Shown here one piece after another: positions 32,522 to 44,656 of a stretch of 64,000 bases of DNA. The position numbers and the translations under genes were made by a program. Numbering within the stretch: the first letter of the stretch is position 1; each line of letters begins with the position of its first letter. The stretch comes from Fistulifera solaris (Eukaryota; Bacillariophyta; Bacillariophyceae; Naviculales; Stauroneidaceae), in NCBI GenBank assembly GCA_030295235.1, contig AP026134.1:744001-808000 (forward strand), read 5' to 3'. The notes under the pieces were generated by a model, which worked only from the letters and a program-made list of their open reading frames with translations, did not search any database and was not told the origin of the DNA.

Positions 32522-35123
32522 ATGTTCGATTTAGACGTTGCCATGGGCCGATTGATCCCGTATTGGATTTCGGTCTTCACAACGCTCTTTATCATCAGCT
32601 TTTTGTACGCTTGGACGAACGACCCTGGTTATCTTGCTTTTGAAAAGGCTATCTTTAAACCGGTACGTAACCAGTTCTCAATTGGTTCCGGCAATCCTCC
32701 CCTGTAGCTCTCACTGTTCGTGCTGATGAACTTTCATAATCTATCAGTTAACCAAAGGAATGGATCACGACGTTGAGGATTGGGCCTCGAATTTGATTGG
32801 ATTCATAGCACCACTTCTTCTTGCGAGCTGCCTTTGCGCATTGTTTTTGTCTAATCATCGATTGCCTACCTGGAGATGCAGCTGGTTCAACAAGATCGCA
32901 GCGGCGATTCGCCGTCCTCCAACTAGAAAAGAAGGTGACAACATAATGAATGCACATGTGCTGCAAAAACTTCAAGCCGGCTTTTGGTTCTTCGTGTCAA
33001 GCCTTCGTCTCCCCTTTGTCAACATGACATCAGAGGCTGAGTACGGCCACGACCTAGCAAGCAAGAAAGTCAATCAGTTCGGCCGGGGTGAGCCGAACTT
33101 CAATGCCATTTCTATCTGGCTCGTCTTTCTACCCATGGTCATTGGTGTAGTAGCATACTTACCCATCAGCTTCAAATGGGCCGATGAAGTTGCTATTACG
33201 GAGGGAACAAGCAGGACAAAAGAGCGGATGATATCAGCCTCGTACCTCTCTGGATGGGGGTCGTTTATGTGCCTGGCCTTCTTTCTCATTCCGGTCACCC
33301 GTCATAGTGTGCTTCTTGCAGCAATGGGATGGAGCCCGATCCACGCTCTACGAATGCACATCTGGTTTGGATACCTGTCGTACACCTTCATGTTCATCCA
33401 CGGTATGTTGCTTGTCCCTGTTTGGTACATGTACGAGCCGTATGCAGTGTACAAGCAAGTTATTCCGGATTCCAGGTGCTGGAGCTGGACTTGGACCGCA
33501 GAAACCGAGACGGCAATTGAACCGACCTGCCGCCATGTCCACGCCAACTTGTCTGGTGTCGTCGCCGCAGTTTTTTTCACAGTACTCTGGGGTTCAAGTC
33601 TCAACTGGGTCCGTCGAAAGAATTACCGTCTCTTCTACATTTTCCACATCATTTTCGGGATTTTAACCATTCTAGGCTCCATCTTGCACATGTACTGGTT
33701 TGTTCTTTATCTGATCCCGAGCATCACGTACTACCTTGCCTCAACCACGCCAACAGTGGTACAGGCAATAGCCAGTCGCTTTCGGGGAGGAGTCAAGATT
33801 CGTAAGGTTGTGCTTGTCGAAGACAGCGGCGGCTGCGTCGAAGTCCAGATGGAGGCTCACCGGACGGCGCATGCTGTGCTAGATCGCGAACCCTGCCAAT
33901 ACATCAAGCTTTGCGTCCCCAAGATATCGCTCATCTGGCACCCCTTTGACGTCTTCAAGAGCTACTCGGTCGATGGCACACCCGACGACACAGTTCGCTT
34001 TTTGTTTCGCCCCGTTGGCCCGTTCACCAAGGAGCTCGCAAAGCGCTTGACTTCTGACGTCGAGCGCCCCGTGACGCTAGTGGACGGATTCTACCTCGGT
34101 GCCGACAAGAGCGAGCTTGCGCTGCAGCACGACTGCGTCACTATGGTTGCTGGTGGTGTTGCTCTTTCTCCGTATTTAACTCTCATCCCTGCGTTGCTAA
34201 ACCGCATTTCATTGGCGGAGAGTGTTGGTGATAACGTCAAAACCAAAACCATCGTGCTCCACTGGGTCGTTCGTGAACCGGGACTTTGTCGTTATTACGT
34301 TGACAAGTATGTCAACAGTATCTTGAAGCGTGCGAGAGCTCTGAATTTAGAGTCCACACTTGCCATTTATGTTTACCTCACAGGAGGCGAGAAAGCTGTT
34401 GTTGATTTATCTGAAAGAACGACGAAGGCAGCTTTGAGCAGTCTAACCATTGCGGATCCCTCACATGATGATACCGCCGAGGCTGGCAGCGGTAGCTCTG
34501 ATCAAGATAAGTCTTCCAACGACGGTAAAGGTCACAATGAGATTGTCAACTGCAAATCATCTGGTCACCCTCTCGAGCTGGCTCGAATGCTTCCCCGTCG
34601 TTATTCGATTGCTTTGTGGAACTTCCCTTTCTTTCTCCTATTCACAGTATCAGTCTTTGCAGGCTTTCAACTTTTATGGGATCAGAATCCACATGATCCC
34701 ATGAATTATTACGACCTTTCCAAGATGACCTGGCTTGTGCTGTACCTCATCCCCATTTACTTTGGATTCGGTATCTTGTCCGAAGCATGTGTTCTTGGTC
34801 TACGCAAGTACTGGCCTCAACCAACACCGGATGACTTTGAAATTGTCGCAGCGGGAGGCAAGATGAAGGAGCTGAATGATCCGGACGACGGTGACATCAA
34901 CGAAGACGGAAATCTTCCGAGTGCTAACGTGACTATTGTTTACCGCCAAGGCCGTCCCAACGCCGATCAGGTTTTTGAAGATGCTCGCATGGCTGCCGAA
35001 CCTGGTATCTTCATGTGCGGTCCCTCTGCATTGACTCACATGGTCAAGGCGGAAGCATCGAAGGAAAACTCGTACTTGGGTCTCACCCGCTATTGCTTGT
35101 ACGATGAGCCGTACGAGATGTGA
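32522..35123 (+). CDS. FRE: Ferric reductase (FRE-like), copy 2, intact
   Basis: Exon 1 is 32522-32662, intron 32663-32747 (85 nt, GT-AG at the same codon as in copy 1), exon 2 32748-35123; 838 residues. Exon 1 encodes an N-terminal TM (MFDLDVAMGRLIPYW...). The core has the His pairs of the ferric-reductase domain (RMHIWFGYLSYTFMFIHG; RLFYIFHIIFGILTILGSILH), FAD-site WHPFDV, NAD(P)H-site VAGGVALSPYLTL, two more C-terminal TMs and the terminal MCGPSALTHMVKAE. Role as for copy 1. An acidic Ser/Asp linker (about residues 610-650) differs fully between the copies. Same strand, 2.3 kb downstream of copy 1. Confidence 0.95.
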
Positions 35124-35781
35124 TTGTCTTTATTTTAATCGGTGGCGCTGGGGCAGAAAATCTCTCTCAATGCAAACGCAGTTCCAGGGACAACATTTAT
35201 TGCATATTCTTAAGCAATATATTTGTGTCATTCTCTTTCTTTTGTGCTTGTTTTTCCGACCGTTCGATTATCGTGTTGGGGCCCGTTTGTGTTTGTGGTT
35301 GTTTGTTATATTCTGTGCACCGAATCATTGTCTATGAAGTCTTGATTTTCGGATCCTTGCTTCTTCCTTCACTATCAGTTTTTGATTCAATCAATCACTC
35401 TGATCGTCACTGGGATACATCCGTTAATAAATCATTACATTACAGGCAAAGGAGTATGTGTAACATATACTACGTACTCCTTTGTTGCAGGGTGCAGTAT
35501 TTTATCAAAATGAATGGAGGGCATGCGCAATAAAACTAAATTAGTGGAGTGATCCGTGATCCTTTTCCCGTTGGCGAATAAATACTCTTTTAGAGATACA
35601 ACAATTTTTCATTCGCGAACCATTGCTTAAGTTTCATTTCCGTTCAAATAAAAATTGCGGTTATAAGCGTTAGTTTTGTATCCGCTCGCAGTCAAAATGA
35701 AAAATCCTGCGTATTTTAACTTGCTGCATCAATCCAGTCGCTCTTTGAGAAACTTACAAACAATCAAATTCAATAAAAACA
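35124..35781. other. Intergenic region before HID1
   Basis: About 660 bp, AT-rich, with no supported gene. It should hold the FRE 3' end and HID1 promoter. Confidence 0.5.
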
Positions 35782-38241
35782 ATGGGACAATCTGCAAGCA
35801 AGGAGAAATTCGGAGAGTCCGTACAAGCGTTAATTAAGGTTGACATATCGGCCGACGATGCGGACTTTTGGGATGAATTGTGGAAAATACCCAGCTCGGC
35901 AGAAGAAGTGTTCGAGTTGATTCCTCCTTCTGCGGCAAGAAAGTTACGCGATGATCGCTTTGAGAACTTGGCTACCTTATTTACGCAAGCAGTAGCACAG
36001 CTTTGTCAGATCGTTGAAACGCCGTACAGTATCTACTTTGACCAAGCACTCAACTGCGTACGAGTTTTGACGCGGGTTCTGCCGTTTCTTCTCGAGAAAG
36101 GTGCGTATCGAAGACAAAGAAAGGTAGCAGAAGTAATACGTACTCACACTTTCTTACTATTTCAGGTGATCTAGGAGACGCCGACGAAAATGTTGAGCAA
36201 TTGTGTTGGGGAACAGGTTCCGCTGGTTTGGGAAATGACGAAAAAATTGGTTTGATGATTGGAGGAGGCGCCGAGAAGAAAGAGGAAGGGGGAGGTCCCA
36301 ATGTCGGCCAAAATTGCCAACAAGAATTTAGACGAAGATCAGCAAGAACCGCTGGCGTTATTAGTGGTGCACGCTTGCATGCACATGTTATTTTACCACA
36401 GTTTACATGTGATTTTTACGAAGATTCAACCCTCCCGAAACATCGACCTGCAGTCGATAAGACGATCGTCACAAAGGAAGATAAAGAACTCCGAGCGGAA
36501 GTTGGTCTTCGTGAAAAGAAAGTGGAATGGGGAGTCCCTCTTGATCCCACTCCGACGAGTATCATTTGGGCGCCTGGAGTTGGCGTGACGGCCACCGAGT
36601 TGGGCTTTGACGCAGGAACGCGCAAATACGACGTTAACCGGGTGGAAGTCTTGCGACTATTGTTAGCATGCTCGTGTGATCCTCTTTACAGTCCAGCTGA
36701 TGAATACAATCCGCTCGCGAGCCGATGGTTAGGAGTGGCCACTGCCGCGGATGCGCCGAACGCGATTTGCCTATTCTATAGCTTACTCAACACAATCCTC
36801 AATTACGACCCCCGAGCAATGCCGGTCACTACGGGCTTTTCGGAAGGCAATCACGTCAAGCTTGTAGAGTTATCGACACAAGTCCTTTGCGTTCTTCTCG
36901 ATTGTGGATTGCCTGGGACGGCCGAACCGGTCAGCGACCAGAACGGTAAAGAAGTCGTTGAGTTTGATGTCGCAAGCAAAGGTGGTTTCAACATCTTTCG
37001 AACGCTCATGGCCCGCATTGATACTGGTAGGGAGCTGACGTTTATTTACAATGGCTTTTCTCGCTTACTTCGCAACGTATACGAGGCAGAAGCAACCTAC
37101 ATTAGCAGCCGAAGATTAGAATGTTTTCAAGAGCTTCTCGTTTTGTTTTGGAAATTCTCCGAAGAAAACCCATTGTTTGTCAAGCATGCTCTTTTACGCT
37201 GCAACATAAACGAAATTCTTGTTCCGATTTGCTTTCTGATGTACCGAAGTCGTCGAGATCCTTCGCAGATCGGTCTTGTTCACATTTGCACCTTTATTCT
37301 TCTCAAGTTTTCGGGCGAAAGGTCTTTCGGCGTTGCACTGAACAAACAATTCACGAAGAAGCTACCAACCGACCTTCCTCTCTTCCGTGGGTGTCATACT
37401 GACTTGTTAGTCATCACCCTCCACAAGCTGGTAGTCAACGGAGCGTACAAACTGGTACCTTTGTATTCATGCTTTTTGACCATCATCGCAAACGTCTCGC
37501 CCTACTGGAAGAGCATGAGTCTTGTGGCGGCTGTGAAACTCGTCAATCTTTTGAGCTCTTTTCGTCACCTAAGTTTTTGTACTCAGGCGAATTTGCTTAT
37601 CGTCACCTGGCTCTACTTTTGGAAGTGTTCAACAACATTATTCAGTATCAATATCACGGTAACGCTCATCTTGTATACGCGATAGTGAGACGAAAGGATG
37701 CTTTTGGGCAACTCGCTTCTTTGACTCTTGAGCGTGCCCAGGCAGCTTGTCATAAAGTTTACGGCGAGCAAACTTCACAGCAGAAGAATGTGGACGCTGC
37801 AATGAAGTCAATGGACGCTAAAGCAATACCAATGTCGAACAACAATGCCCATGATGATGCCTCGCAGAACTCCGAGGTGGTAGGAACTCCCTTTTATCCC
37901 ACGCAAGAATGGCTCGAAGAGCTCAAGGACAGTCTTCCTATGGAAGCCGTGACACGCCTTTTGCAACACCTTGTACCGGTGGTTGATGATATCGTCAACA
38001 AGAAAAGTGGAGTTGTGGACGAGCAAGAAATTTTAGACGTCCTCAATGAAATTACCATGGTCGGTTTACTACCTGTGCCCCACTCCATTGTTATCCGAAA
38101 ATACCAACCAAATCAATATACCGCGCTCTGGTTCACTGCCTTTATGTGGGGCGTCATCTTTTGCGAAATCAATCACTTCCTCTATTCGACGGAGAATGCA
38201 TTGAGCTGTTTCAGGTGTCCCTCGATGACCACGACGAGTAA
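35782..38241 (+). CDS. HID1: HID1 (dymeclin-family) Golgi protein, four one-base frameshifts
   Basis: The start MGQSASKEKF is an N-myristoylation signal like that of animal HID1. Intron 36101-36165 (65 nt) splits Gly in LLEKG-DLGDADENVEQ. Conserved blocks are DADFWDELW, LNCVRVLTRVLPFL, PLALLVVHACMHMLF, SIIWAPGVGV, NRVEVLRLLLACSCD, ICLFYSLLNTILNYDP, ANVSPYWKSMSLVAAVKL, LLEVFNNIIQYQYHGN and LPVPHSIVIRKYQ, ending GVIFLRNQ...ELFQVSLDDHDE. Joining needs one base removed at the G-run 36288-36292 and one T added at each of 36391-36394, 37549-37552 and 38159-38162, giving 798 residues, close to human HID1. HID1 works at the trans-Golgi in secretory trafficking. Confidence 0.9.
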
Positions 38242-38518
38242 GTTTATGTTAAATTAGTTAATCATAGATATAACTTTTATGTTCTCTGTGAGAAGCAGAC
38301 CCGCGTAACAGAATCAACGATTTCCGACGCAACTGCTTCATGCTTGAACCGTCGGTACAATACTTGCCATCGATCTACAGCCACGGTGCCAACGTAAGAG
38401 CAGAGCAGTTCTGTCTTTAAATGCAACTATAAATTAAATTAAATCAAATCAAACTTAGTCGTAAATTAAATTCGATTACAAAACGACACCAATATCACTC
38501 TATCTTTTCAATAATAAC
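38242..38518. other. Convergent 3' region between HID1 and cysteine synthase
   Basis: Non-coding. The HID1 stop overlaps a GTAAGT, so an extra 3' exon cannot be excluded, but no conserved continuation was seen. Confidence 0.4.
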
Positions 38519-39698
38519 TTAGTTGACAGGCTCCGGTTTGAGCGCCGTGGCTTCGTCCCACAGATTCTGGAATAGCGCTGTAGAGAGGTATCGCTCTCCG
38601 AACGAAGGAATGATGGCGACGATACGCTTTCCAGCGTTTTCCGGGCGCTTGGCTACTTGCGAAGCCGCCAAGACGGCCGCTCCGGAGGAAATACCGCAAA
38701 AGATTCCTTCTTCCAAGGCCATACGACGAGCCATTGCCATGGCATCTTCACCCGCAATCTGCACGACTTCGTCGATCAAAGATGTATCGGCATTGCCCGG
38801 AATGAAACCAGCGCCAATTCCTTGAATTTTGTGGGGCCCCGGCTTGCCACCACTCAAGACCGCGGACTCCATGGGTTCGACGGCAACAATTTGCAGGGAG
38901 GGATTCAGTGGCTTCAGGTACTGTCCACACCCAGTGAGAGTTCCGCCCGTGCCTACACCACCGACCAGAATGTCGATTTTTCCGTCCGTATCGGTCCAAA
39001 TTTCCGGACCGGTCGTTTCACGGTGGATCTTTGGGTTGTCGGGGTTGTTGAATTGCTGCAACAACATACCATCCGGTCCAAGTGAATTGACGATCTCTTC
39101 CGCCTTGGCGATGGCTGCCCGTTCATAACGAGATTGTGCGTGACACGTGAGAATAATACGAAATGAATGACAAGAGGTCGACAACGTTAACTTGGTTAAA
39201 AGCAGACGAGACAATAAACTCACCTCCTCCCATTCCCTTGGCCGCCGGAGTGAGAATGACTTCCGCACCGAAAGCCTTGAGCAAGACACGACGTTCCATC
39301 GACATGGACTCGGGCATGGTAAGCTTCAATTTGTATCCTTTCGCGGCTGCCACCATGGCCAGACCAATGCCCGTGTTTCCGGAAGTTGGTTCGACGAGGA
39401 CGGTCTTTCCGGGTGTAATATCACCACGGGCTTCCGCTTCCGTGATCATGCTCAAGGCAATGCGGTCTTTCACCGAATTTGCCGGATTACTGCTCTCCAA
39501 TTTGACCACGACTTCGGCGACACTTCCCTCTGTGACTCGATTGAGCTTGACAAGCGGCGTATTGCCAATGAGCTCGAGGATATTGTTCGCGATCTTCGTT
39601 GCTGGCAAAGCCGACGATGCGGAAGGAACCGAGCGAGGCACAAACGCATCACTGGTCGAAAGAAGAGTCAGAAGTGCAGGGAAAAGAAAACGAGTCAT
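38519..39698 (-). CDS. Cysteine synthase / O-acetylserine (thiol)-lyase, plastid type
   Basis: Exon 1 is 39224-39698, intron 39115-39223 (109 nt), exon 2 38519-39114; 356 residues. The start at 39698 gives signal peptide [18 protein letters not shown] followed by F-V-P, a classic ASAFAP-like junction, so plastid location is likely. The core has [10 protein letters not shown], the PLP lysine in [42 protein letters not shown] and [10 protein letters not shown]. The enzyme makes cysteine from O-acetylserine and sulfide using PLP. It is divergent from ALG3. Both exons are intact. Confidence 0.95.
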
Positions 39699-40318
39699 GT
39701 TGAATATCACACTAAAAGTGTTTTGGTTGCTGTTGTGATACCTGGTAGTGTTGGGAGAATTATAATAAGCGAAACAAAAGATCTTTGGTCGTTGCCCTGC
39801 GTCTATCATATCCACCCGATGACTTTACTTACCCACGCTACTTTTTCGTCTTCAGTCTCTGGAACCTGTGAGACAGAAGCGAAGAACAGCAAAAACGAAA
39901 CAATCTTCTCTCTGTTTTTGCCAACTATTAATCATCATAGCCCTTTCCACTCACCTTAGTATTTTTGTACCAACAAGCACTAATCGACATCTCAATTGAA
40001 ATCACAATGTATAAGAAATGACAAAAGATGCAACGCTACAAAAGTCTTAGAGGTGGAATTCATGTAGCCCCCGTAAGGAATTTTATCGATGTACTGTAGT
40101 TAGAATTCGGACTTTGCAAAATGTCACCTCACCCTATTTGGGTAATCTAGGTGCATTGCTACGTAGCCTCGTAGAGAATTTATCGACAAGGGGGTACCCG
40201 GATATTAGTACATTACTGCACTTGCATTCCGACCCAATTTTTTCTTTGAATTGCATTGAATTGCAACCATGTCGCTACAATTCATAAGTTGAACAGAGAG
40301 TTTTATTCAAATAGCAAA
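39699..40318. other. Bidirectional intergenic region, cysteine synthase/ALG3
   Basis: About 620 bp between divergent genes, so it should contain both promoters. It holds an imperfect direct repeat, near 40061-40096 and 40159-40193 (GTAGCC..CGTA..GAATTT(T)ATCGA). Confidence 0.5.
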
Positions 40319-41677
40319 ATGTCGACACTTTCTCGAATATACCGCTCTACGGCGACTCATGGTAACTACGACACAATCTTTTTGATTCTTCTCTTGACAT
40401 TCGAGTTGGTCATCAGCATTGCCATTGTTCGATACGTTCCTTACACAGAAATCGACTGGAAAGCGTATATGCAAGAAGTTGAAGCATGGTTGGAAGGTGA
40501 GAGCAACTACATGAATATACGAGGCGATACTGGGCCTCTGGTTTATCCGGCGGGCTTTTTATACCTATTTGCATTGTTGCGATGGCTCACGGACGATGGC
40601 AAAAATATCACCAAAGCACAGTCTATTTTTATTGGTATTTACTGGATGCAGCAATTCACCGTTTTACTCATTTATCAAGAAAGAATTCCTTGGATTCGGT
40701 CGCGTTGCAAAGAAAAAGACAAGTTGACGCTAGCGCATCATGTTTGGGCGTGGCGTGGTGCCATGGCAATCACGTGCTTTTCCAAAAGGATTCATTCTAT
40801 TTTTCTTCTCCGTTTATTCAATGATGGCCCAACCATGCTACTGTTATACATTTCCGTCCTATTATTCATGCGTCAAAGATGGAATGTGGGGTGTATCGTG
40901 TTTTCGTTGGCGGTTTCGATGAAAATGAATGTTCTGCTCTTTGCTCCTGGATTGCTCTTATTACTTCTTCAAGCTAGTCCGGACCTAAAAACCGTCATTC
41001 TCCGACTCGGACTTGGCTGTGCTTTGCCCCAATTAATACTCGGAGCGCCGTTTTTGACAACCTACCCAGTGTCGTATCTTCGTAAGGCCTTTGAGCTGGA
41101 CCGCGTCTTCTTTTACAAATGGACAGTAAATTGGAAGGTAAGAAAATGTGTGGCTCTGAAAGAAAGCACTTGATCAACTCTGATATTTCTTGAAGTTTCT
41201 GCCAGAGGATCTATTCTTAGCCAAGTCCGTTTCGCTTGTCTTGCTCTTTTGCCACCTATCTGGATTGGGCATATTGTCCGTTCGATGGCTTCGCGCGGCA
41301 CAGAAACAGACTGCCAAGCGGTTATTCTTGCGTCAACCACTCTCTTCCCATTATATAGCATACACCATGTTTGTGTCAAACTTTGTCGGAATTGCATTTG
41401 CGCGAACACTGCATTACCAGTTTTATTCGTGGTATTTTGCTGCATTACCGTACTTATTTTGGTCATCGTCGAGTGGCGAATCTTTTTCAACATGGGCGTT
41501 CAGATTACTTCCGATTGCCGGTGTAGAAGTTGCTTTTTGACATTTCCTGCTACCCCTTGGAGTAGTGCGATACTACAATTAAGTCATGTTGCCGTTCTCC
41601 TGAGTATTCAACCTCCGCTTGTTATCGACGATGAGCAGGCCACCAAAGCCGTCGAGGCAGCCCGGAAGAGAGACTAA
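40319..41677 (+). CDS. ALG3: ALG3 Dol-P-Man:Man5GlcNAc2-PP-Dol mannosyltransferase
   Basis: Exon 1 is 40319-41137, intron 41138-41195 (58 nt), exon 2 41196-41677; about 433 residues, close to human ALG3. It is a multi-TM GT-C enzyme. Recognised are [14 protein letters not shown], the conserved [66 protein letters not shown] and [16 protein letters not shown]. It adds the first lumenal alpha-1,3-mannose to the dolichol oligosaccharide in the ER. At 41534-41538 a T-run is one base short (GVEVAF to [13 protein letters not shown]); without the fix the protein would lose its last 45 residues. The ATG at 40319 is preferred over 40256. Confidence 0.93.
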
Positions 41678-41757
41678 ACTACTTAAAATCAAAATAAATA
41701 CTCCGCATATGCACAAAGTATCAGTTATTTGCTTTTCTTTACTGCCTTTTGTGTCCT

Positions 41758-43079
41758 CTACTCTTGCAGGAAGAACGGGTGCTGTAGAGCGGCTTTGCAG
41801 GCGATTCGTCGATCCGGGTCGTAAGCGAGTAGCTTGTTCAGTAAATCCACACCCACCGGTCCTCCCAGTAACTTTGATGCTACAAAAATCCGTTATAGGC
41901 CGTTCTCGCCATAGCGGGAACTCTGCGTTGTAATGTGGGAGACGCAGACGGCAGGCCAGGTTTCTCCATTCGGAGTTCCCCGGCGTTGAAAGATTTTAAA
42001 AATTTGGTCGCTGCGACGAGGCCGTGATAAGCTAAAAAGTTGCAATGGCGCAAACAAGTCTCAAGGACAAAAACTTACATATCACTTCGACCAGGGAATA
42101 GGGGCATGCCGTTGGCCATCTCCGCAAAGATACACCCGATACTCCATACATCCACTGCCGTACTGTATCGATTGGCCCCTAACAATAATTCCGGCGATCT
42201 ATACCAAAGCGTGACGACCTCAAATGTATAGGGTCCATTGGGGATCGCCGACAATCGAGCTAGACCAAAATCGGCCAACTTGACATGCTTGCCGTCACCG
42301 GAAATGAGGAGCTAAAGAAGCACGTCAATGATAAGATGAAAACGTCGCTATTCGTGACAATAGCACCATAATTCTCACGCAACTTACATTATGAGGCTTC
42401 AAATCACGATGCAAAATCCGATAGGTGTGACAACAGCCAACTCCTGCAATAATTTGACGAAGAAACGATCGCACTGTGGAAATCGGTAACCCAATCCGTT
42501 CATTGATATCGTCCGATTTTTGACACTTGTCCATGTAACTCTTCAAATCGAACTTGACATATTCGAACACAAGATACAGGCCGTCTGGTTGAGCTTGGAT
42601 GATATCATAGAGTTTGACCTAATCAAAAGAAGATTGTCAGACACGGAATCAGTCGAATTAAGAAATTATGTTGGAAGGAACTCACCACATTAGGATGATC
42701 TAACTCACGAAGTAAGCTAATTTCACGGATCACGTTGCAAGGAACGCCACCTTCCGGGGTAGAATCCGTAAAGGGGATGCGTTTGATCGCGACAATGTCG
42801 TTGTTATCCAATTTTCGGCCCTTGTATACAATGCCATACGCTCCTTGACCTAGCATATCCGTCCTAAAGAACAAATATAAATATGTAAGGTCGAAAGGAA
42901 ATGAAGTATAAAAAGAAAAAACAGCTACCTTTGCCGTACCGTTCATAACCTTCCAAGGCAGGTTCCTCTTCGAGTCCTCCGTGACGACCTCGACGATGAT
43001 CGACTTCCATATTCTCGTCCTCATCATCCGATACTTGCTCGATCAAATCGGCATCGTCGTCAAACATATCGTTATTCAT
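41758..43079 (-). CDS. CDC2-like cyclin-dependent kinase with PCNVIRE helix
   Basis: Five exons, introns at 42864-42928, 42619-42685, 42312-42387 and 42011-42078. About 348 residues: an acidic N-terminal extension ([24 protein letters not shown]), Gly-loop [17 protein letters not shown], cyclin-binding helix [11 protein letters not shown] instead of PSTAIRE, catalytic [15 protein letters not shown], activation segment [17 protein letters not shown] and [13 protein letters not shown]. The last exon has GTPNGETWP and [15 protein letters not shown]. The frame needs one base at the first exon junction and two compensating changes near 41888 and 41935. It is a cell-cycle or transcription-type CDK; the exact class is unresolved. 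Confidence 0.85.
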
Positions 43080-43488
43080 TGCTTATTCTTATCGAAAGGC
43101 GTCTCAAATACTAATCGTTGTGTGGAAGTAGAAGGACCATAGGGATCTTTTCGGGTGTTCGTCTCCGCGCCGCGGTCCTCGTTGGTCTTTTTTAATCTCG
43201 GTGAAAAGGCATATCCTCCAAAATTTTTCAACGGATACGTATTGCGCCATGGCGCGAAGCAGGCCAGGCCTTGTATAGCATAATGCCAGTGCGACTAGAA
43301 AAACATTCTGTTCTTACTATTCGATGAATTTCAAACTTGTTGCGATTCATTCATTCCAAGAACGAGAGCCTTACATCATAGCGCGCTCGTGTTCGAATTT
43401 GGCCTGGTCCCTTGCGTCACGATCTTTCGTAACTTTATTTTGTTCGAAAGACCAAGCACACAAAAAGAAATTAGCAGCGCTTTTAATT

Positions 43489-44022
43489 ATGTCCTTCAAA
43501 CGACTCTTTGCTCGAATTGCTTTTGTGTCACTGGCCTCCCGTCCTTCCTCGGGTGCATTTGTTGCTCCCAGTATTCCTCGTTTTAGTAACGCTTACCGAG
43601 CTCCTCTACAAATCAATCATCAAGTGCGCCGCATGGCTGCCTCGTCTACTGCCGAAATCAAGCACGTCGGCAAAGAAGAAATGCGAAAGATATTAAATGG
43701 CTACGAAGAGAACGGTCGCGAAGCATCAGGATGTGTCGTGATTGATGTTCGAACGGAAGAGGAGGTCTATTCGACGGGAAAATTGAGTCCGAGTGTGCAT
43801 ACTCTTCCTGTGCAAGTGATAATGCAAGCAAATGTATTTCAAATGGATCCTGATGATTTTGAAGATTATTGTGGCTTTGCCAAGCCCACGGTTGACGAGA
43901 CTATTGTGTTTTCGTGTGCTGCGGGGGTGCGATCCGTGTATGCTTGTCAATTTGCGGCAAAAGCGGGTTACTCGAATCTCATCAACTATGTGGGCGGAAG
44001 TCATGAATGGTTTGGAAATTAG
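43489..44022 (+). CDS. Plastid-targeted rhodanese-domain protein
   Basis: 177 residues from the ATG at 43489; the frame is open further up but lacks support. Signal peptide SFKRLFARIAFVSLASRPSSG is followed by A-F-V-A-P, a textbook diatom plastid junction. The rhodanese domain has VVIDVRTEEEVYSTGKL and the catalytic loop FSCAAGVRS (active Cys present), then YVGGSHEWFG. Rhodanese domains move sulfane sulfur or bind oxyanions; the single-domain plastid form could relate to cysteine-sulfur metabolism, but no substrate is shown. Confidence 0.88.
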   Translation: MSFKRLFARIAFVSLASRPSSGAFVAPSIPRFSNAYRAPLQINHQVRRMAASSTAEIKHVGKEEMRKILNGYEENGREASGCVVIDVRTEEEVYSTGKLSPSVHTLPVQVIMQANVFQMDPDDFEDYCGFAKPTVDETIVFSCAAGVRSVYACQFAAKAGYSNLINYVGGSHEWFGN

Positions 44023-44152
44023 AAATATATACTAACATTAGTGATGATCGAATTCCTCGTGTTTTACGTGTTGAGAATAGAGGAACCTGTCATATTATTA
44101 TAAGGTGGAAATGGAAAGAGTTATACAAATGTTCCGAAACGCACGATCGCGT

Positions 44153-44656
44153 TTACTGCGGCAGGTAAATGTAGTCGGAACTGTCATCCTGACGAGGAAC
44201 AAGAAGACTGGGAGACATATCCCTTAACGGAGACTCGAGTGGACGGGAAATATTTGATCCAGTTCTCGGCGTTGCGGTGACATGAACCGGCGACTGGCCA
44301 TGCGCCATGATACTACGATAATAATTCGCCAGAAATTCCTCTCGCGCTGCCACCGCAAGGCTGGAGCGGATCGGTGGATTTGTAGAATCACCATCAAAGT
44401 TTTCTGCCTCCAAAGCTCGCACAATTTCCTCAAGAGTCTCCTCTTCTTGCTTATTTTGCAATTCAAAAAACGCCTCCATAAACTGATCACAGCTCGTGAA
44501 TTCGGCGCCGACGAGGTCTATGCAATTGAGGAGACAAGAATAAATCAGAGTGTGAGTAAGAGCGAGTATTGACGTGCTCAGTCCATCTGTAGAATCACGT
44601 ACTCGAGCCGCTCGCGGTCCAAAGATTTTGAGGAAAGACCAGATGGTGCTAGCCAT
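44153..44656 (-). CDS. Unknown 167-residue protein
   Basis: An intact ORF, MASTIWSFLKIFGPRAARVRD start, a hydrophobic centre (ALTHTLIYSCLLNCIDLV) and an acidic amphipathic helix (ELQNKQEEETLEEIVRALEAE). A Ser/Pro-rich C-terminus ends DDSSDYIYLPQ. I recognise no family. Convergent with the rhodanese gene. It may be a small regulatory or adaptor protein, or an exon of a larger gene. Confidence 0.45.
   Translation of the reverse strand: MASTIWSFLKIFGPRAARVRDSTDGLSTSILALTHTLIYSCLLNCIDLVGAEFTSCDQFMEAFFELQNKQEEETLEEIVRALEAENFDGDSTNPPIRSSLAVAAREEFLANYYRSIMAHGQSPVHVTATPRTGSNISRPLESPLRDMSPSLLVPRQDDSSDYIYLPQ

Noticed and set aside
35120-35533. 137-codon plus-strand frame after FRE copy 2
   Set aside because: Begins inside the FRE 3' end, low complexity, no recognisable domain; likely 3' UTR.
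39163-39959. Long plus-strand frames of 191 and 255 codons
   Set aside because: They are antisense to the well-supported cysteine synthase exon and show no family motif.
44500-44580. 56-nt intron within the 167-residue ORF
   Set aside because: The donor would be a poor GTCAAT and splicing would destroy the open frame.
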